Assembly (NCBI GenBank): GCA_012934845.2
Contig: WNNJ02002654.1
Span: forward strand, 62,001-126,000
Reading direction: 5' to 3'
Origin: Pomphorhynchus laevis
Lineage: Eukaryota > Acanthocephala > Palaeacanthocephala > Echinorhynchida > Pomphorhynchidae
DNA length: 64,000 bases
Both the position numbers and the translations under genes were made by a program. The number at the start of each line of letters is the position of its first letter. The first letter of the stretch is position 1. Shown here piece by piece: positions 49,236 to 61,205 of the stretch. The notes under the pieces are model-generated. The model worked only from the letters and a program-made list of their open reading frames with translations. It was not told the origin of the DNA and did not search any database.

Positions 49236-49791
49236 TTTAACTTGATTTAAATTATAAAAAATCTAAAAACAATTATTAATTTTGTTATTTAATTATAAGA
49301 CCCATTTGCGGGTAACTACTAATTTGTAAATAATATATTGAAAATTAAAAAAAAATTATAATATCTTAATTATTATAATTACTAATTATTATTAATTGGC
49401 TATTAATTAATGGATTGGCTGCGTTTCAATTAATGGATTGAAACTCAGCTGTAGAGAGGTGGGCCGAGTGTCGTCTACTAAAGGAAGGTTTGATTTTGAT
49501 AATAATTTATAATTTAAGTTATAATTTAACTTGATTTAAATTATAAAAAATCTAAAAACAATTATTAATTTTGTTATTTAATCATAAGATTTTGATTTAG
49601 CATTATTATGTTTTTTATAATTATATTAAATACGTAGAGTCAGTTAGCTGATTTGATTTTTGTATATATTAAAACCAAAAATATATTAAAAATATATTAA
49701 TATATATTTTATGTTAAACTCGGGTTTTATGTTAAAATCCGAGTTTAACAGCTTGCATTTTATATATAGTTGAAAGAAGGCAGTATTTTTG

Positions 49792-51964
49792 TTATTTTAT
49801 TGATAGATAACTTGTCCAAAGTTGCCACTCCGTTAAAATAGGTGCAGTTTTCAAAAAGTTCCACAATTCAGGATCTGATTTTCGATCGATTCCTCTCGAT
49901 TTAAGTTTACAAAGTCCCAATTCAGTTATAGCTTCTTTCACGTACTTATGTTCTTTCTTGAATGATTTCGGGTAGATAAAATCATGTTTATTTACTCCCT
50001 GGAAATTAAGTTCAGTATTTCCTTCTGGTGTTTTAAGTTCCGTAAACTTGTTTTGGTGCAAATATTTATTCTAAAAGACAACATAATCACTGTATCAAAA
50101 ATAGTGATTATTCAGTCGTGATAAATGTATTCTTTACATACAAAATGTAAACTAGAATATACAATAAGACTACATTTTACAATTTAAGAAGCAGATTATG
50201 AAATTAACACATTAAATCATAATGTATACCAAATTATAAGAACATATGTTTTTATAAATTAGCAAAACTTGTAATAATTTAGTACATTTTAAATAATTAC
50301 CGATCTCATTCGGAATCCAAACCAAATACAATTTTGCATCTTTGGTGCCATTTAGGCACCAAAACTACTGTATTTCTTTAAAACAATAGTTTAATTACTA
50401 TTTTTACAAAATAAATATTCATTCATATATATTATAAAGAATTTTTGTATATATTAAAATCAATATTTATATTTTAATATTTGCAATATTAATATTTGAA
50501 TACATTTTTGGTAGAAACAGTATCACTTTTATCACATTCTCATTCAGGAAAGTGATATTTGCTCGTGTACGCCATAATAATTATTGAACGATCGTTTTTG
50601 TGTCAAGTATTTCCAGAATTAATTATAATAACATACAAGTTTTGACTTTTAAATTCATTTACATTTTTAATTTTGTCTTGTATTGCTCCAACTTATAGAG
50701 TATCTCTTAACTATGCTATTCCGACAAGTTATTTTTTTGAAATAACATAGATCAAGCATATCATTTTATTAAATCAACAAATTTTCGATACTTCGATCTA
50801 ATAATTAGTTTAATTACAATATAATCAACACTAAGTTCCCGTCTTAATAAATTCTACATCGAAAATTTTCTGTTTTGAATTTCTATCAAAATGATAACAG
50901 AAGCTACCTATTCGGTAAAATCAACTTTGTGGTTTCTGCTGGTTTATGAAATAAGATATAAGATTATATTTAATTTGTAAATTGAATGACAAAATATGCT
51001 TTTAAAATTTAAATGAAGTTTATTTGTAAAATAAAATTTAAGATTAAATGAACTTTAAAATTAAAGTTTATTTGTCAAAATTTGTAATTTCAGATTTCTC
51101 ATAAAAATAATGTTCATCCTTTTGACAAATTTATTTTTATTTCGATAAATATTTATAATATTATAAAATAAACATTTCGATACTGATAGTGTAGCAGATA
51201 CAAAACGTTCAATTGGTTTATCAAATGAAATACAATTTCAAATACAAACTAAATTAAAACTCAAGTATATTTTGTTCATGTACAAAAGAAAACTGTATCT
51301 GAAAACTTGAGTTTTGAGATACAAAACTAATGTACAATTTTGTACAGGCTAAATTAAAGTTAAAAAGTTAAAGTTAATAGTTAAAGTTACATAATTTTAT
51401 ATTTATATTTAAATTATATTTAATTTATAATCACAGTAGGATGAGATAATAAAAAATAATAATATCATAAAATACATATAAGATAATAACATATGATATA
51501 ATAATTTATAATAAGATATAATTATATTTCAAAACTATATCATTTCAGGTAAATAAGGTTTATTTAAATTAGTTTAATAAATATTGGTTATTTAAATTAG
51601 TTCTTTTAATATAAATTAATCATATAATGATTCTTAGTAGCTAGCAAAATATAAAATCAAATTAATAATTGTGAATTAGGCTTTAAAATCTATAATTATA
51701 TTAAACTTAATTAAATTATTGACTCAAATTAAATTTAAATACATATTTATAACAATTATATAATTTTAAAACTTAATTTTATTAAACGTTTCGATTGTTT
51801 GAAATGAACAAGAATGATCGAACAGCTGAATTACTCACTTTAGCAGGCTGCTTTTTTATTGCTGTCCTGTTTTGTCTAAAAACGATCTGATTTTTACCAG
51901 AAGTTATTGCTGAATTTAAAATGTACGTAAACACAGGAATGACGGGTAAGTTTGATTCTCGCAT
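49792..51964 (-). CDS. Possible two-exon gene, 134-residue unknown protein
   Basis: Exon 1, 51839-51964 (42 codons from MRESNLPVIPVF), ends at a strong donor GTGAGT. Exon 2, 49792-50070, starts after an acceptor TTGTCTTTTAG. It runs 92 codons to a stop that is followed at once by AATAAA-type sequence on the minus strand. Phases agree (0/0), and the intron is about 1.77 kb. The protein is soluble-looking and lysine-rich, with TPEGNTELNFQGVNKHDF, YPKSFKKEHKYV and SDPELWNFLKTAP. It has no signal peptide, membrane segment or repeated motif. I recognise no family. The frame also extends upstream to 52090, but an acceptor-like TTATTACAG sits just before exon 1, so the start is uncertain and further upstream exons are possible. 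Confidence 0.5.
50341..50363. other. Perfect 9-bp hairpin
   Basis: TTTGGTGCC, loop ATTTA, then GGCACCAAA. It lies in the intron of the two-exon gene and is unusually GC-rich for its surroundings. Confidence 0.8.
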
Positions 51965-53270
51965 ACATGAAATAATTTTTCTGTAATAATACCAGTCATT
52001 ATGATCAGTAAACAAATACCACAAATCAATATATACACTAAATTTAAATAAATATAAAATATCTGTAATTAAAAATACTTTTAATTTCATTAAACAAAGA
52101 AAAAGTTTTAATAAAAAGGGGCAATCAGATTTACATTATTTTAATGTGAATTGTATCAACTATCAAAGGTTGCTAACTAGAAAATTTGTCATCGATATTC
52201 ATTTCATTTTAAATCAATAAATAATATAATTGATCACTAAATATATATTTTTATTTATTTGTATTTGATTAAAATTAAATAAAACATATTCTAGATATTT
52301 ACATATGATTTATAACCAAATAATATTTATTTCAGTTATTGTATACCATTGATCACTTAATTATTTATAATTCAGTTGTTTTGTGTACGATTGATAACTA
52401 AACTACATATATTTCAGTTGCTTGCATACGATTGATATAACAGTTATTTGTATACTATTTAAACTAAATAAATAGTATTTAAACTTATTTATATATGACG
52501 TAATTGAGTAAAATACAAATAACTGTTATATATGACGTAATTGAGTAAACGATCTATGCAAATAACTGAAATATGTGGTTTAAGTTTAAGTTTAAATACG
52601 ATTTAAACTTGATAAGTTACAACAATTATATAAGTTATGTAAAATCTTATAGCAATTATTTATTATCTAATTATTATCTAATTATTAAATTTTGATTTAT
52701 TGATTTAGCATTATTATTTATTTTTATTTATTGTTTATTTTACAATTATATTAAATACCTAGACTAAGTTAGGTGAATTGAATTGAAGTATACTACATTA
52801 AATAATGAAATTTTAATAATCGCAACAATTTGATTTAGCATTATTATTTATTGTTTATTTTATAATTATATTAAATACGTAGACTCAGTTAGCTGATTTA
52901 TATATTAATCATGTTCGTGATTAAGCAAACGTTTTAAAATATTTAGGTTCTTTTCTAATTTTTAATTTTAAAAAATCATATTGATTACATATTACTCTTA
53001 ATCATTGATTAAATTACGATACATTTACGATACCTAGAATTTAAAAAAACCAAATTAAATATTTTTATGAATTGTCGATTATTCAATTGACCTTTTCTAA
53101 CGAGAGTAGTTTATTTTTAATTGCCAAATTTAAAATTTATCGAGAAATAAAAATAATTATGATAAAATAATAGAGAAATCAATTCAGCTAACTGAGTCTA
53201 AGTATTTAATATAATTATAAAATAATAAATAAGAAAATAAATAAAAATAAATAATAATGCTAAATCAACA
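50400..53270. other. AT-rich stretch
   Basis: Apart from exon 1 of the two-exon gene, no gene is seen. Two copies of a PLE-associated tail (TTAAATACGTAGACTCAGTT and relatives) lie at about 52690-52905. Confidence 0.4.
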
Positions 53271-53440
53271 AATCGAAATTTTATAATTATGAATTGACTA
53301 ATAAATAAAATAATTAGGATTAGAGGCCATCAGGAGGAGCTGATATGCTATCAGATTTCGGCCCCTATTCCTCGACCCAACATAACAGCGGGGTCAAACA
53401 CGTGCAAATTGCGTATTTCATCCGATTAAATACAAAGTAT
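53190..53440 (-). repeat. PLE-associated dispersed repeat copy
   Basis: The inverse orientation of the 49020 copy, with GCTATCAGATTTCGGCCCC, CCCAACATAACAGCGGGG and the distal AGCTAACTGAGTCTAAG part. It directly adjoins the PLE coding piece at 53470. Confidence 0.65.
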
Positions 53441-53469
53441 ATTATATATTATCCATCCATTAAGTATTT

Positions 53470-54957
53470 TATTATCCATCTTTAAGTATTTTTGTCATAT
53501 AAACAGAAAGTGGTTTAAATTCACTACATATGAACCTAGGTTTTATTAGATTTTTATGTAATTTTGGATTCCAATATAATATAGGTATAGTTTTATTATC
53601 TGATTCAACCTTTATACCCTTTTTATCCATTATAGAACAGTGACTTGTAATAATTGTTTCTAAACTCAACTCACTACGTTCATATGTTGGATTTACATTT
53701 AAATCATTAGAATTAACCTCTTTCATTAGTTATCATAATAAAGCTTTTTGCATATAAAGGCAAAGTTATTACTAGATTTATCAATAGTTGTTATTATATA
53801 GTTATCCTTTAATTTAGTAAGTTCTTTATACATATCTTTATTAATTTGATCTTTCCTTTTATAATTGTTTGTTATTTTCATTTTATTTTTAATTTAATCA
53901 AATATATAATTTTTCCAAATGTTTATCCTCGATGTATTTAAACTTTTAATATAAATCAACTTATCAAAGTAAGCATTTAAGTCATTATATAACGAATTGT
54001 AAATTTTATTTCTATTATTATTTAATCAATATTTATACCCTTTTAATGGTATTTTCTTTAATTCATTGTTTTTAATTAATTCTAGATTATGAGTGCATAT
54101 GTGTTCATTTATTTTATCAAAATTAAGACTTTTGCAATTGCATTCAGTTTCTATGATGTTTCTAATATTATCGTTACATATTGATTTTAATTCTTTATTA
54201 TAATTACAAATTTTTCGTCATAATGGCGGTAACAACTTATACCTTATTTTAGGAATATATTTACTTAAATCTGACCCTATTATTTCTTTACTTTTAGAAT
54301 TATTTAAAAGTCCGGCTATATTTATGTTATCTACACATTTATTTATGAAGTTTATGGTTAATGTATATTTTTTATTGTTATTAACATTTATTGTCCGATT
54401 ATAGTATTTTGTATTACAATAACTGTCTATTATACAACTTAGCATATCATAGTCGTTAATTAATCATTGATTGATTGAACAAATGATATCTTTAGAAAAA
54501 CTTCTTATATTTACATAAAGATCTTTTAGTTTATTATCTCTTAAAAGTTGTTTTAATATCTCTAATCGTTCATTTATATACATATCTTTTTTAATATTTT
54601 TAACTCTATTTTTCTTATTTCTTTTATCACCAAGACTTCTTGGCTTGCATTTAACCGGATTATAATTGTTTATTATGTATTATACTACTTCTGCCAATTC
54701 CTTGTACCACGTCATTCAATCCTAATGGGTACATGGAATTAAGCGTTTTAATCTAAAAATCTTCTTTTCTAATAGTTTTTGATTTAATATTGATATGTTT
54801 TCTTCGATACGTTCTAAAATAAATAATTTACAGTATCCTATATCATGTCCTATTAATCTCATATGTTTATGAAATATAGTTTGACTATTATGCTGTATAT
54901 TATCTTTAATTTAAAAATTTAATTAATCATTGATTATATTAATTAATGATTATTAAT
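53470..54957 (-). mobile_element. Penelope-like element, reverse-transcriptase part
   Basis: The minus-strand frame 53472-53726 carries the PLE RT word YWNPKLHKNLIKPRFICSEF, and 54218-54445 carries upstream sequence ending SKYIPKIRYKLLPPL. The far end (54380-54900) matches 10147-10760 closely. The RTE element interrupts it at 54970. It has several breaks and is truncated. Confidence 0.7.
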
Positions 54958-54969
54958 TATTGATTATTA
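54958..54969 (+). repeat. Target-site duplication of RTE, left copy
   Basis: TATTGATTATTA, identical to 56822-56833. Confidence 0.75.
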
Positions 54970-56801
54970 TACAATATCACGTATTCCTCGATGATAAGAC
55001 CCATGTAAATTGGCAGAAGTATCACGAAGCCAAGCGTAAAGCGAAGAAAGCCGTGGCGTCCGCACGAGCCATCCATTATGAGGAAGTGTACAAGAAGCTG
55101 GATACTCGAGACGGCGAACGCGACCTTTTCCGACTTCTCAAGCTCCGCCACAAACAAACTCAGGACATCGAAAAGTTCCACTGCGTTAATGATAAAAACG
55201 GCGAACAAATCGTAGGTCGACCAGCAGTTTTAGAAAGATGGCGTGAGTATTTTGAGGAAGTATGTACTGAAGGGTTCACTCACCCCCCAATCTCACAAGC
55301 CCAAACAGTACTCGGTCCATTACTCCCAATTAGCACGGAGGAAGTTGATGAAGCGTTAAAGAGGACAAAGAAGGGAAAAACAGCAGGCCCAGATGACATC
55401 TCAGCCGAGCTATGGAAATCCAAGTGCTGGAACCCAGCACCTTGGTTAGCGAAACTCTTTAACAAAATCATCGAAGAACACACAACACCGACTGATTGGC
55501 AATATAGCACCACGGTACCAATTTGGAAAAAGAAAGGAAATCCAGCTGAATGTTCAAACTACCGCCCTATCAGATTGCTATCTCATACTATGAAGGTATT
55601 CGAGCGAATTCTTGACCAGCGTATACGCAAAATCGCAAATTGTACAATCAATCAGGCTGGTTTCGTCAAGGGATGTGGCACCACCGACGCCATACATGCC
55701 GCGCGGCTGCTGATCGAAAAATATCGGGAAAAAGACACACCTCTTCACATAGCATTCCTCGACTTAGAGAAAGCTTTCGATCGCGTTCCACATGAGCTTA
55801 TCTGGCATGCGCTACGCCATCATCAAATCCCAGAGCATCTGGTTGAGTGGGTCAAGCTGCTCTACATCGGCCCAAGAAGCAGAGTACGATGCACAGCTGG
55901 AGTATCAAAACCATTTCGTATTTCCGTCGGCGTCCACCAAGGAAGCGTGCTTTCGCCACTTCTGTTTATTCTGGTCATGGATACCTTAACGAGCGACATT
56001 CAGCGTCAAGCACCTTATACCCTACTATATGCGGACGACGTCTTTCTAGCTTCCGTCAATAAGACCGACCTCACGCAGTTAGTCAAGCTTTGGAATGACA
56101 GATTAGCACAACATGGCCTGCGGCTAAACACTAGGAAGACTGAGTACTTGACGACCAATACAAACGATACGGGCACGATCAATATCAACGGAACAGACCT
56201 TCCACGGACCGAAAATTTCAAATATCTAGGATCGGTGCTCTCAGCTGATGGCGAATTGAACAACGAAATAACTGCCAGAATCAATGCTACATGGATGAAG
56301 TGGCGTGCTACAACTGGCATAATGTGCGACCGCAAAATGAAGGATAGCATAAAGTCAAAGATATATCGAAGCGTTATTCGTCCCATTGCTCTTTATGGAG
56401 CAGAATGCTGGCCTATCACAAAGATAGCGGAACGTCGTCTCGCTGTCATGGAGACGAAGATGCTTCGATGGACAAGCGGTTTTAGTCTCCTAAATCGGGT
56501 TCGCAATGATGATATTTACCGACGATACGGTGTGATGCCTATCAGTGAGAAAATGCTAGAAGCCCGTCTCCGCTGGTTTGGCCACACTCTACGGGCACAT
56601 GACGGTTCCATCGCAAAGGCAGGCTTGAAAATAGACTTTAAAGGCAAACGCCCCAAAGGACGACCAAGACAGCGATGGTCTGACACGCTGCACAAGGATC
56701 TAAGAGATGCTGGACTACACCCTGATCTGGCTTCGGATCGTTGCAAATGGAGGATGCGTTCCATGAGAGCCGACCCCGCCAACACACGGGAAAAAGGCTA
56801 A
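54970..56801 (+). CDS. RTE reverse transcriptase, open frame, endonuclease missing
   Basis: One uninterrupted frame of about 610 codons. It begins in the linker before the reverse transcriptase, and its formal ATG at 54960 lies in host sequence, so the true protein start has been lost. RT blocks in order: KTAGPDDISAELWK, SNYRPIRLLSHTMKVFERIL, INQAGFVKGCGTTDAI, FLDLEKAFDRVP, SVGVHQGSVLSPLLFILVMD, LLYADDVFLAS and NFKYLGSVLSADG. These are followed by the RTE/BovB-type C-terminal region ERRLAVMETKMLRW, RWFGHTLRAHD and RPRQRWSD. The catalytic aspartates are present. The lack of stops over 1.8 kb points to a young insertion. Without an endonuclease it cannot move by the usual route. Confidence 0.9.
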
Positions 56802-56821
56802 AGAAAAAGAAGAAGAAGAAC
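54970..56821 (+). mobile_element. RTE-clade LINE, 5'-truncated, recent
   Basis: Bounded by the 12-bp direct repeat TATTGATTATTA. It ends in a short AAGAAGAAGAAGAAC tail, as is usual for RTE elements, which lack a long poly-A tail. The endonuclease half is missing. It sits in a PLE. Confidence 0.85.
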
Positions 56822-56833
56822 TATTGATTATTA
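56822..56833 (+). repeat. Target-site duplication of RTE, right copy
   Basis: TATTGATTATTA, directly after the RTE tail. Confidence 0.75.
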
Positions 56834-57254
56834 ATTCATTATTAATTATATTAAATTAATTATATTATCTTTATATAATCATTTAATAATCTTTATGAGG
56901 GTATAAAGGTATCGAAAGATATTGAAAGACAAAGATAAGTTTCGCATTCCATAATTTGTGTATAATATTTAAATAATATTGAACTTTAGAAAAATTAAAT
57001 AATATTGTAATCACTTGAAAAGTAAGTTTAAGCGTTTTAAGTTTGTTTTTAATTAACTCGAATTTAAATTTAGTGTTTAGTGATTAAGTGTTTTTATTGC
57101 ATGTGAAATGTTTTACTGTACAAGTTGATTTATCGCACAGTTTACTGTTTGTCCAACTTAACGAATTCTTTGTATTTTTTGACGATGTATGTGAGAAACA
57201 GACAGAAATTTGAAAATAATTTTTCCTAATTTGGTTAGTTTTTCCTTCATTAGT

Positions 57255-57475
57255 TTTTCCTAATGAAGTTTATGGTTAATGTATATTTTTTATTGTTATT
57301 ATTAACATTTATTGTCCGATTATAGTATTTTATATTACAATAACTGTCTATTATACAACTTATCATATCAGAATCGTTAATTAATCTTTGATTGATTGAA
57401 CAAATGATATCTTAAAAAAACTTCTTATATTTACATAAAGATCTTTTAGTTTATTATCTCTTAAAAGTTGTACCT
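57255..57475 (-). mobile_element. PLE scrap, second copy of the 54300-54560 segment
   Basis: Matches 54345-54555 and 10147-10320; it ends abruptly at AAAAGTTGT. A shorter scrap of the same segment lies at 57645-57745. Confidence 0.75.
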
Positions 57476-57644
57476 ATAATTGTATAGTAATTGTATAATT
57501 GTATTTTATACCTATAATTGTGTCGACTAAAGGTGGCATGGGTGTGGAGACTGAACGGCTAGCAAACCTGCTGCCTGAATTGGAACATTTTTACGCTTAA
57601 CATTTGTTTTATTTGAATGTTCTTGAATAAATTACAACAATTAA

Positions 57645-57745
57645 AAAAACATTTATTGTCCAATTATAGTATTTTAGCATATCATAGTCGTTAATTAATC
57701 TTTGATTTATTGTACAAAAAGATTTTTTTTAGCTTATTATTAAAG
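57645..57745 (-). mobile_element. PLE scrap, third copy
   Basis: ACATTTATTGTCCAATTATA and TTAATTAATCTTTGATTTAT match the other PLE pieces. Confidence 0.65.
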
Positions 57746-58365
57746 TTCAAAAGAGAGACATCATAATATAAAATTCTTCAAGATCATGCAACATCAGCAA
57801 AAACCCTTTGCAATTTTTAATAACTTTTCAAGAGTTTAGTAATAAATTTTATCAAACACATTTTAAGATTACGTTCAACGGAAATGAAACTTAAATGCAT
57901 GTAATTCATTGCGAAAACATAACTATCACATTAGATGTATTATACTTTTATGTTGATTATTAAATAATAATTGTATGTTCTGATTATTAATAATAACCGG
58001 CATATCGGTCGTATATATGCTGAGAATACAAACATATGTATTGGCCAACATATATACAGCAAATTCAATAGCTTTAAAAATTAAAATTTAGGTTTGAAAT
58101 ATATAAATGCAAATATTAGAATGTTTCAATGTATAAATATTACGCATGTAAGTTTGGTCTGAGTCGTTTCATATTGTTCCAGCTATCCTTTAAATTTCGA
58201 ACGACTACATGATCTAATGCAGCAATTAAATTACGCAGCCCATTTAGATTTCCAATACGAAATAATAATATCGAAGTCTGCGTTTAAAGAAAAAAATGAA
58301 AAAGAATCTATAATAAGTCATTACGATATTTATAATTTAATATATCAAACTAATGCCGAAAATAT

Positions 58366-58570
58366 ATATGATTTATTACAATTAGCATGTGAATAGCTGC
58401 GGTAAATATCAAATCTGAAATAAGCAATTATAGCGCGATGGTATGTGATTGCGCATACGATCGTATGTGATCGATCGTATGCGATCGTAAATATATGATT
58501 TATTACAATTAGCATGTGAATAGCTGCACAAATATCAAATCTGAAATAAGCAATTATGCGCTCTCGTTTA
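58366..58570 (+). repeat. 127-bp offset duplication with central palindrome
   Basis: ATATGATTTATTACAATTAG through AAATAAGCAATTAT occurs twice (from 58366 and 58493). Between the copies CGCATACGATC (58452-58462) and GATCGTATGCG (58473-58483) form a perfect 11-bp inverted repeat. Confidence 0.8.
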
Positions 58571-58719
58571 ATTGAAACGTCATCCTCTTTTGACAAATCA
58601 CGAATAATAGCGGTAGGTTGTCCTCACGCGAACGGATGGTTGAAGGCTACACCCTCAATAATTAACTCGCTGAACATGCATCCTGCGGAATTTCGTATCT
58701 TGATAAAGATGTAGCTGAA

Positions 58720-59555
58720 AATTCCAATATCAAAAAAACCATATAAATGCAGACGATACTTAAAATATGCTGACGATTACGAATTTCACGGCCTTACTTG
58801 TCAATTCGGAGGATCCCCTGGGATACGTCATAACGGAGTAAGAGACACAGTATTCCATGCAGCCCAGTCAGCAGGTTTACATGTTGAGCGTGAAGTTTTG
58901 AATCTTGTCAGGGGTTTAAGAGAACAGCCAGCTGATATCCTCCTACACGGCGACCCACCCGGAGCAATTGACTTCGCTATTACAAACCCTCATCAGTCAT
59001 TATACTTGAATAAATCAAGCACGGATGCTACTTACGTCGCGGAAGAGTAAGCAATCCGCGTTACAGAACGAAAATACCGACATACCATGGAGGAAAATGG
59101 TTACATTTTTACCCCTGCAGTTGTTGAGACCTATGGGGGATATAACGTTGGCGGACTATGTATAATCCGTAGAATAGCGCGCTACCTTGCAGCTCGTCGA
59201 AACATCCCTTATTCACTGGTAGCTGATGAATTGTTTCAGTGAATATCGATCGCGCTAATGAGAGAGAATGCCAAGGCTCTCCTGAAGAGCCTCCCCGATG
59301 ACGACAACGGCTGGAATGGAGTGTCTATTGATTGCATTGAGGATCCTCAATATCGACATTTTGCACTGAACCCCTCAAGATCTATTATTGACGTATCCAA
59401 CCAACAAATATTGCTGCAACAAGGAAATGAACAGAATTGCAGTAGTGAGGAATCAGAAATTTCAAATCTAGTTGGAATGAAGATACACGCCGTTTCCGAT
59501 AATTTCGGAAATTTTAGAATTCCATGTGGATCCCACTGAATCAGGCAAAAAATTA
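58720..59555 (+). pseudogene. Second REL-endonuclease LINE C-terminus
   Basis: The plus frame from about 58819 reads GIRHNGVRDTVFHAAQSAGL, EQPADILL, GAIDFAITNP, KYRHTMEENGYIFTPAVVET and RRIARYLAARRNIPYS. It then continues to MRENAKALLKSLPDDD near 59258. This is the RHN-RD, PxD, D-F and K-Y layout of a restriction-like endonuclease region after the knuckle of R2-side LINEs. It is only distantly like the piece at 10837-12317, so it belongs to a different family. Two in-frame stops and a frame change before the knuckle (FHGLTCQFGGS) make it a pseudogene. The reverse transcriptase is absent. Confidence 0.6.
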
Positions 59556-59559
59556 TAGT

Positions 59560-61200
59560 AATTACTATTATCTAATCAATGATTATTTATAGCGCGATCT
59601 GTCTTTAAAAAGTTATAATTATTTAAAGTCGATACTTCTGAATTGAATGCTTTCGGCGGATTTGTAAATTATTTTTGTGGCTGATGTCAAATCAGTCAGA
59701 CATTGAATGACGCCCAATTTTAAGCTAATCGATGTAAAATAATTTCAACCATTGTCCTCAACGAATAATTCATGCATCGTCCCATTCAATGCAACATATA
59801 CTGTATGACTTACAGCGGACAATATTCTACGCTGTAGACTTACCAAACGTCACTATTTATTGATTACAACCATTTTATTTTGAAAAATATTTTTTGCCTG
59901 ACTTTGAAATAGAATAAAATATATGATCGTACAAATGATGGTATATTTAAGTTATTGTATTTCGCTGCAAATATTCACTATTTGATATTTATTATATTTT
60001 CGCTATTTTTATTTTGAAAATAATTATAAAAATAATTATTAAATTAAATTAATTTATTAAATTAATATAATAAATAATTAATGTCCTGATTATATTTTTA
60101 ATTATCATCTCAATTATTATATTTAAAAACACCGATATACAAGCTATTAGAACCTACTTATTAATCTTAATAGTAATCTTATAAATCTTAGAAATGGACT
60201 GGTGCTATAGTCAAGTCGATTATGGACTATAGAATGATTTACCTAGGCGGTCTGACATTTCATATTCTGCAAGAAACTATTGTTCATTCATTGACTTTCT
60301 TATAAACAAATATCAGTAGAAATATACGCCAAAATGTTATAAAAATTCATCTTGCTCATCTTAATGATTTATAAATTATATTTAAATATGAAAAATATTA
60401 ATTATTTAAAATATGATTTAAATTTTTTCATTTTTTACGAAAATTGTAAAAATTAAAAAATTAATAAAAAATTAGACGCGGTCGAGTAAAAAAATATATC
60501 CTTCCGGTATAAAAACAGCATCTTAGGTATTTAGCACAACAACGATTTCTCAATATTCGGGCTTACAATATTTCTATGGCAAAAAAAATTTGTTATATTA
60601 AATCACTAGAGCACGATAATCAACGAGCATTCAGAAGCTTAAATCTACAATTATTGATTCGACAATGGTGGAACATCTGTTCGAAGAAGAATTTAAATAA
60701 CTGAATTCATCTTAAGGCTTAAAGTGAATAAAGCCTTAAAGCCTTAACTCTTTTGAAAGCGTTATTGAAAATATTATAGCAAAACACTCAGAATCTGCAA
60801 CTCAACGAAACGAATTTCAAAATAAAATATTGCAAGGGGATATTTCAGTCGTTAAGATTATTAATTGCTAGCAGTCCCCTAAAAGATGTGTGATAAATGA
60901 AGTAACCTTTGAAATGTTTGATAAAATGTGTGTTTTGAAATGTTTGTTAAATGATAAATATAATTATGAAGTACAATGAAAGGATATCTTGAAATTCCTG
61001 TCAACGTCTGATTTTACAGCTTTTTCAATTTTAAATTTTAAAGTTTAAAATAAGATAAATGTATTGCTTAAGTTTTAGATTTTCAGTGATCAATCACTGC
61101 TTGCATTCTACTCATCAGCATTGCTCTGTAGGACATTTTCATGTAGAAGCGTGTGGCGTAGTCCGTTATTCATTTGAAAATTAAAAAGATAGAAAGCAAA
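59560..61200. other. AT-rich stretch with no supported gene
   Basis: No clear feature. The right part may belong to the flank of the gypsy-type fossil that follows, but no LTR border could be placed. Confidence 0.4.
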
Positions 61201-61205
61201 CTTTC

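Noticed and set aside
56805-56821. AAG microsatellite as a separate repeat
   Set aside because: It is the usual short 3' tail of the RTE element.
58345-58596. 83-codon minus frame
   Set aside because: It is made of the two copies of the local duplication and has the repeated phrase RFDI; not a credible protein.
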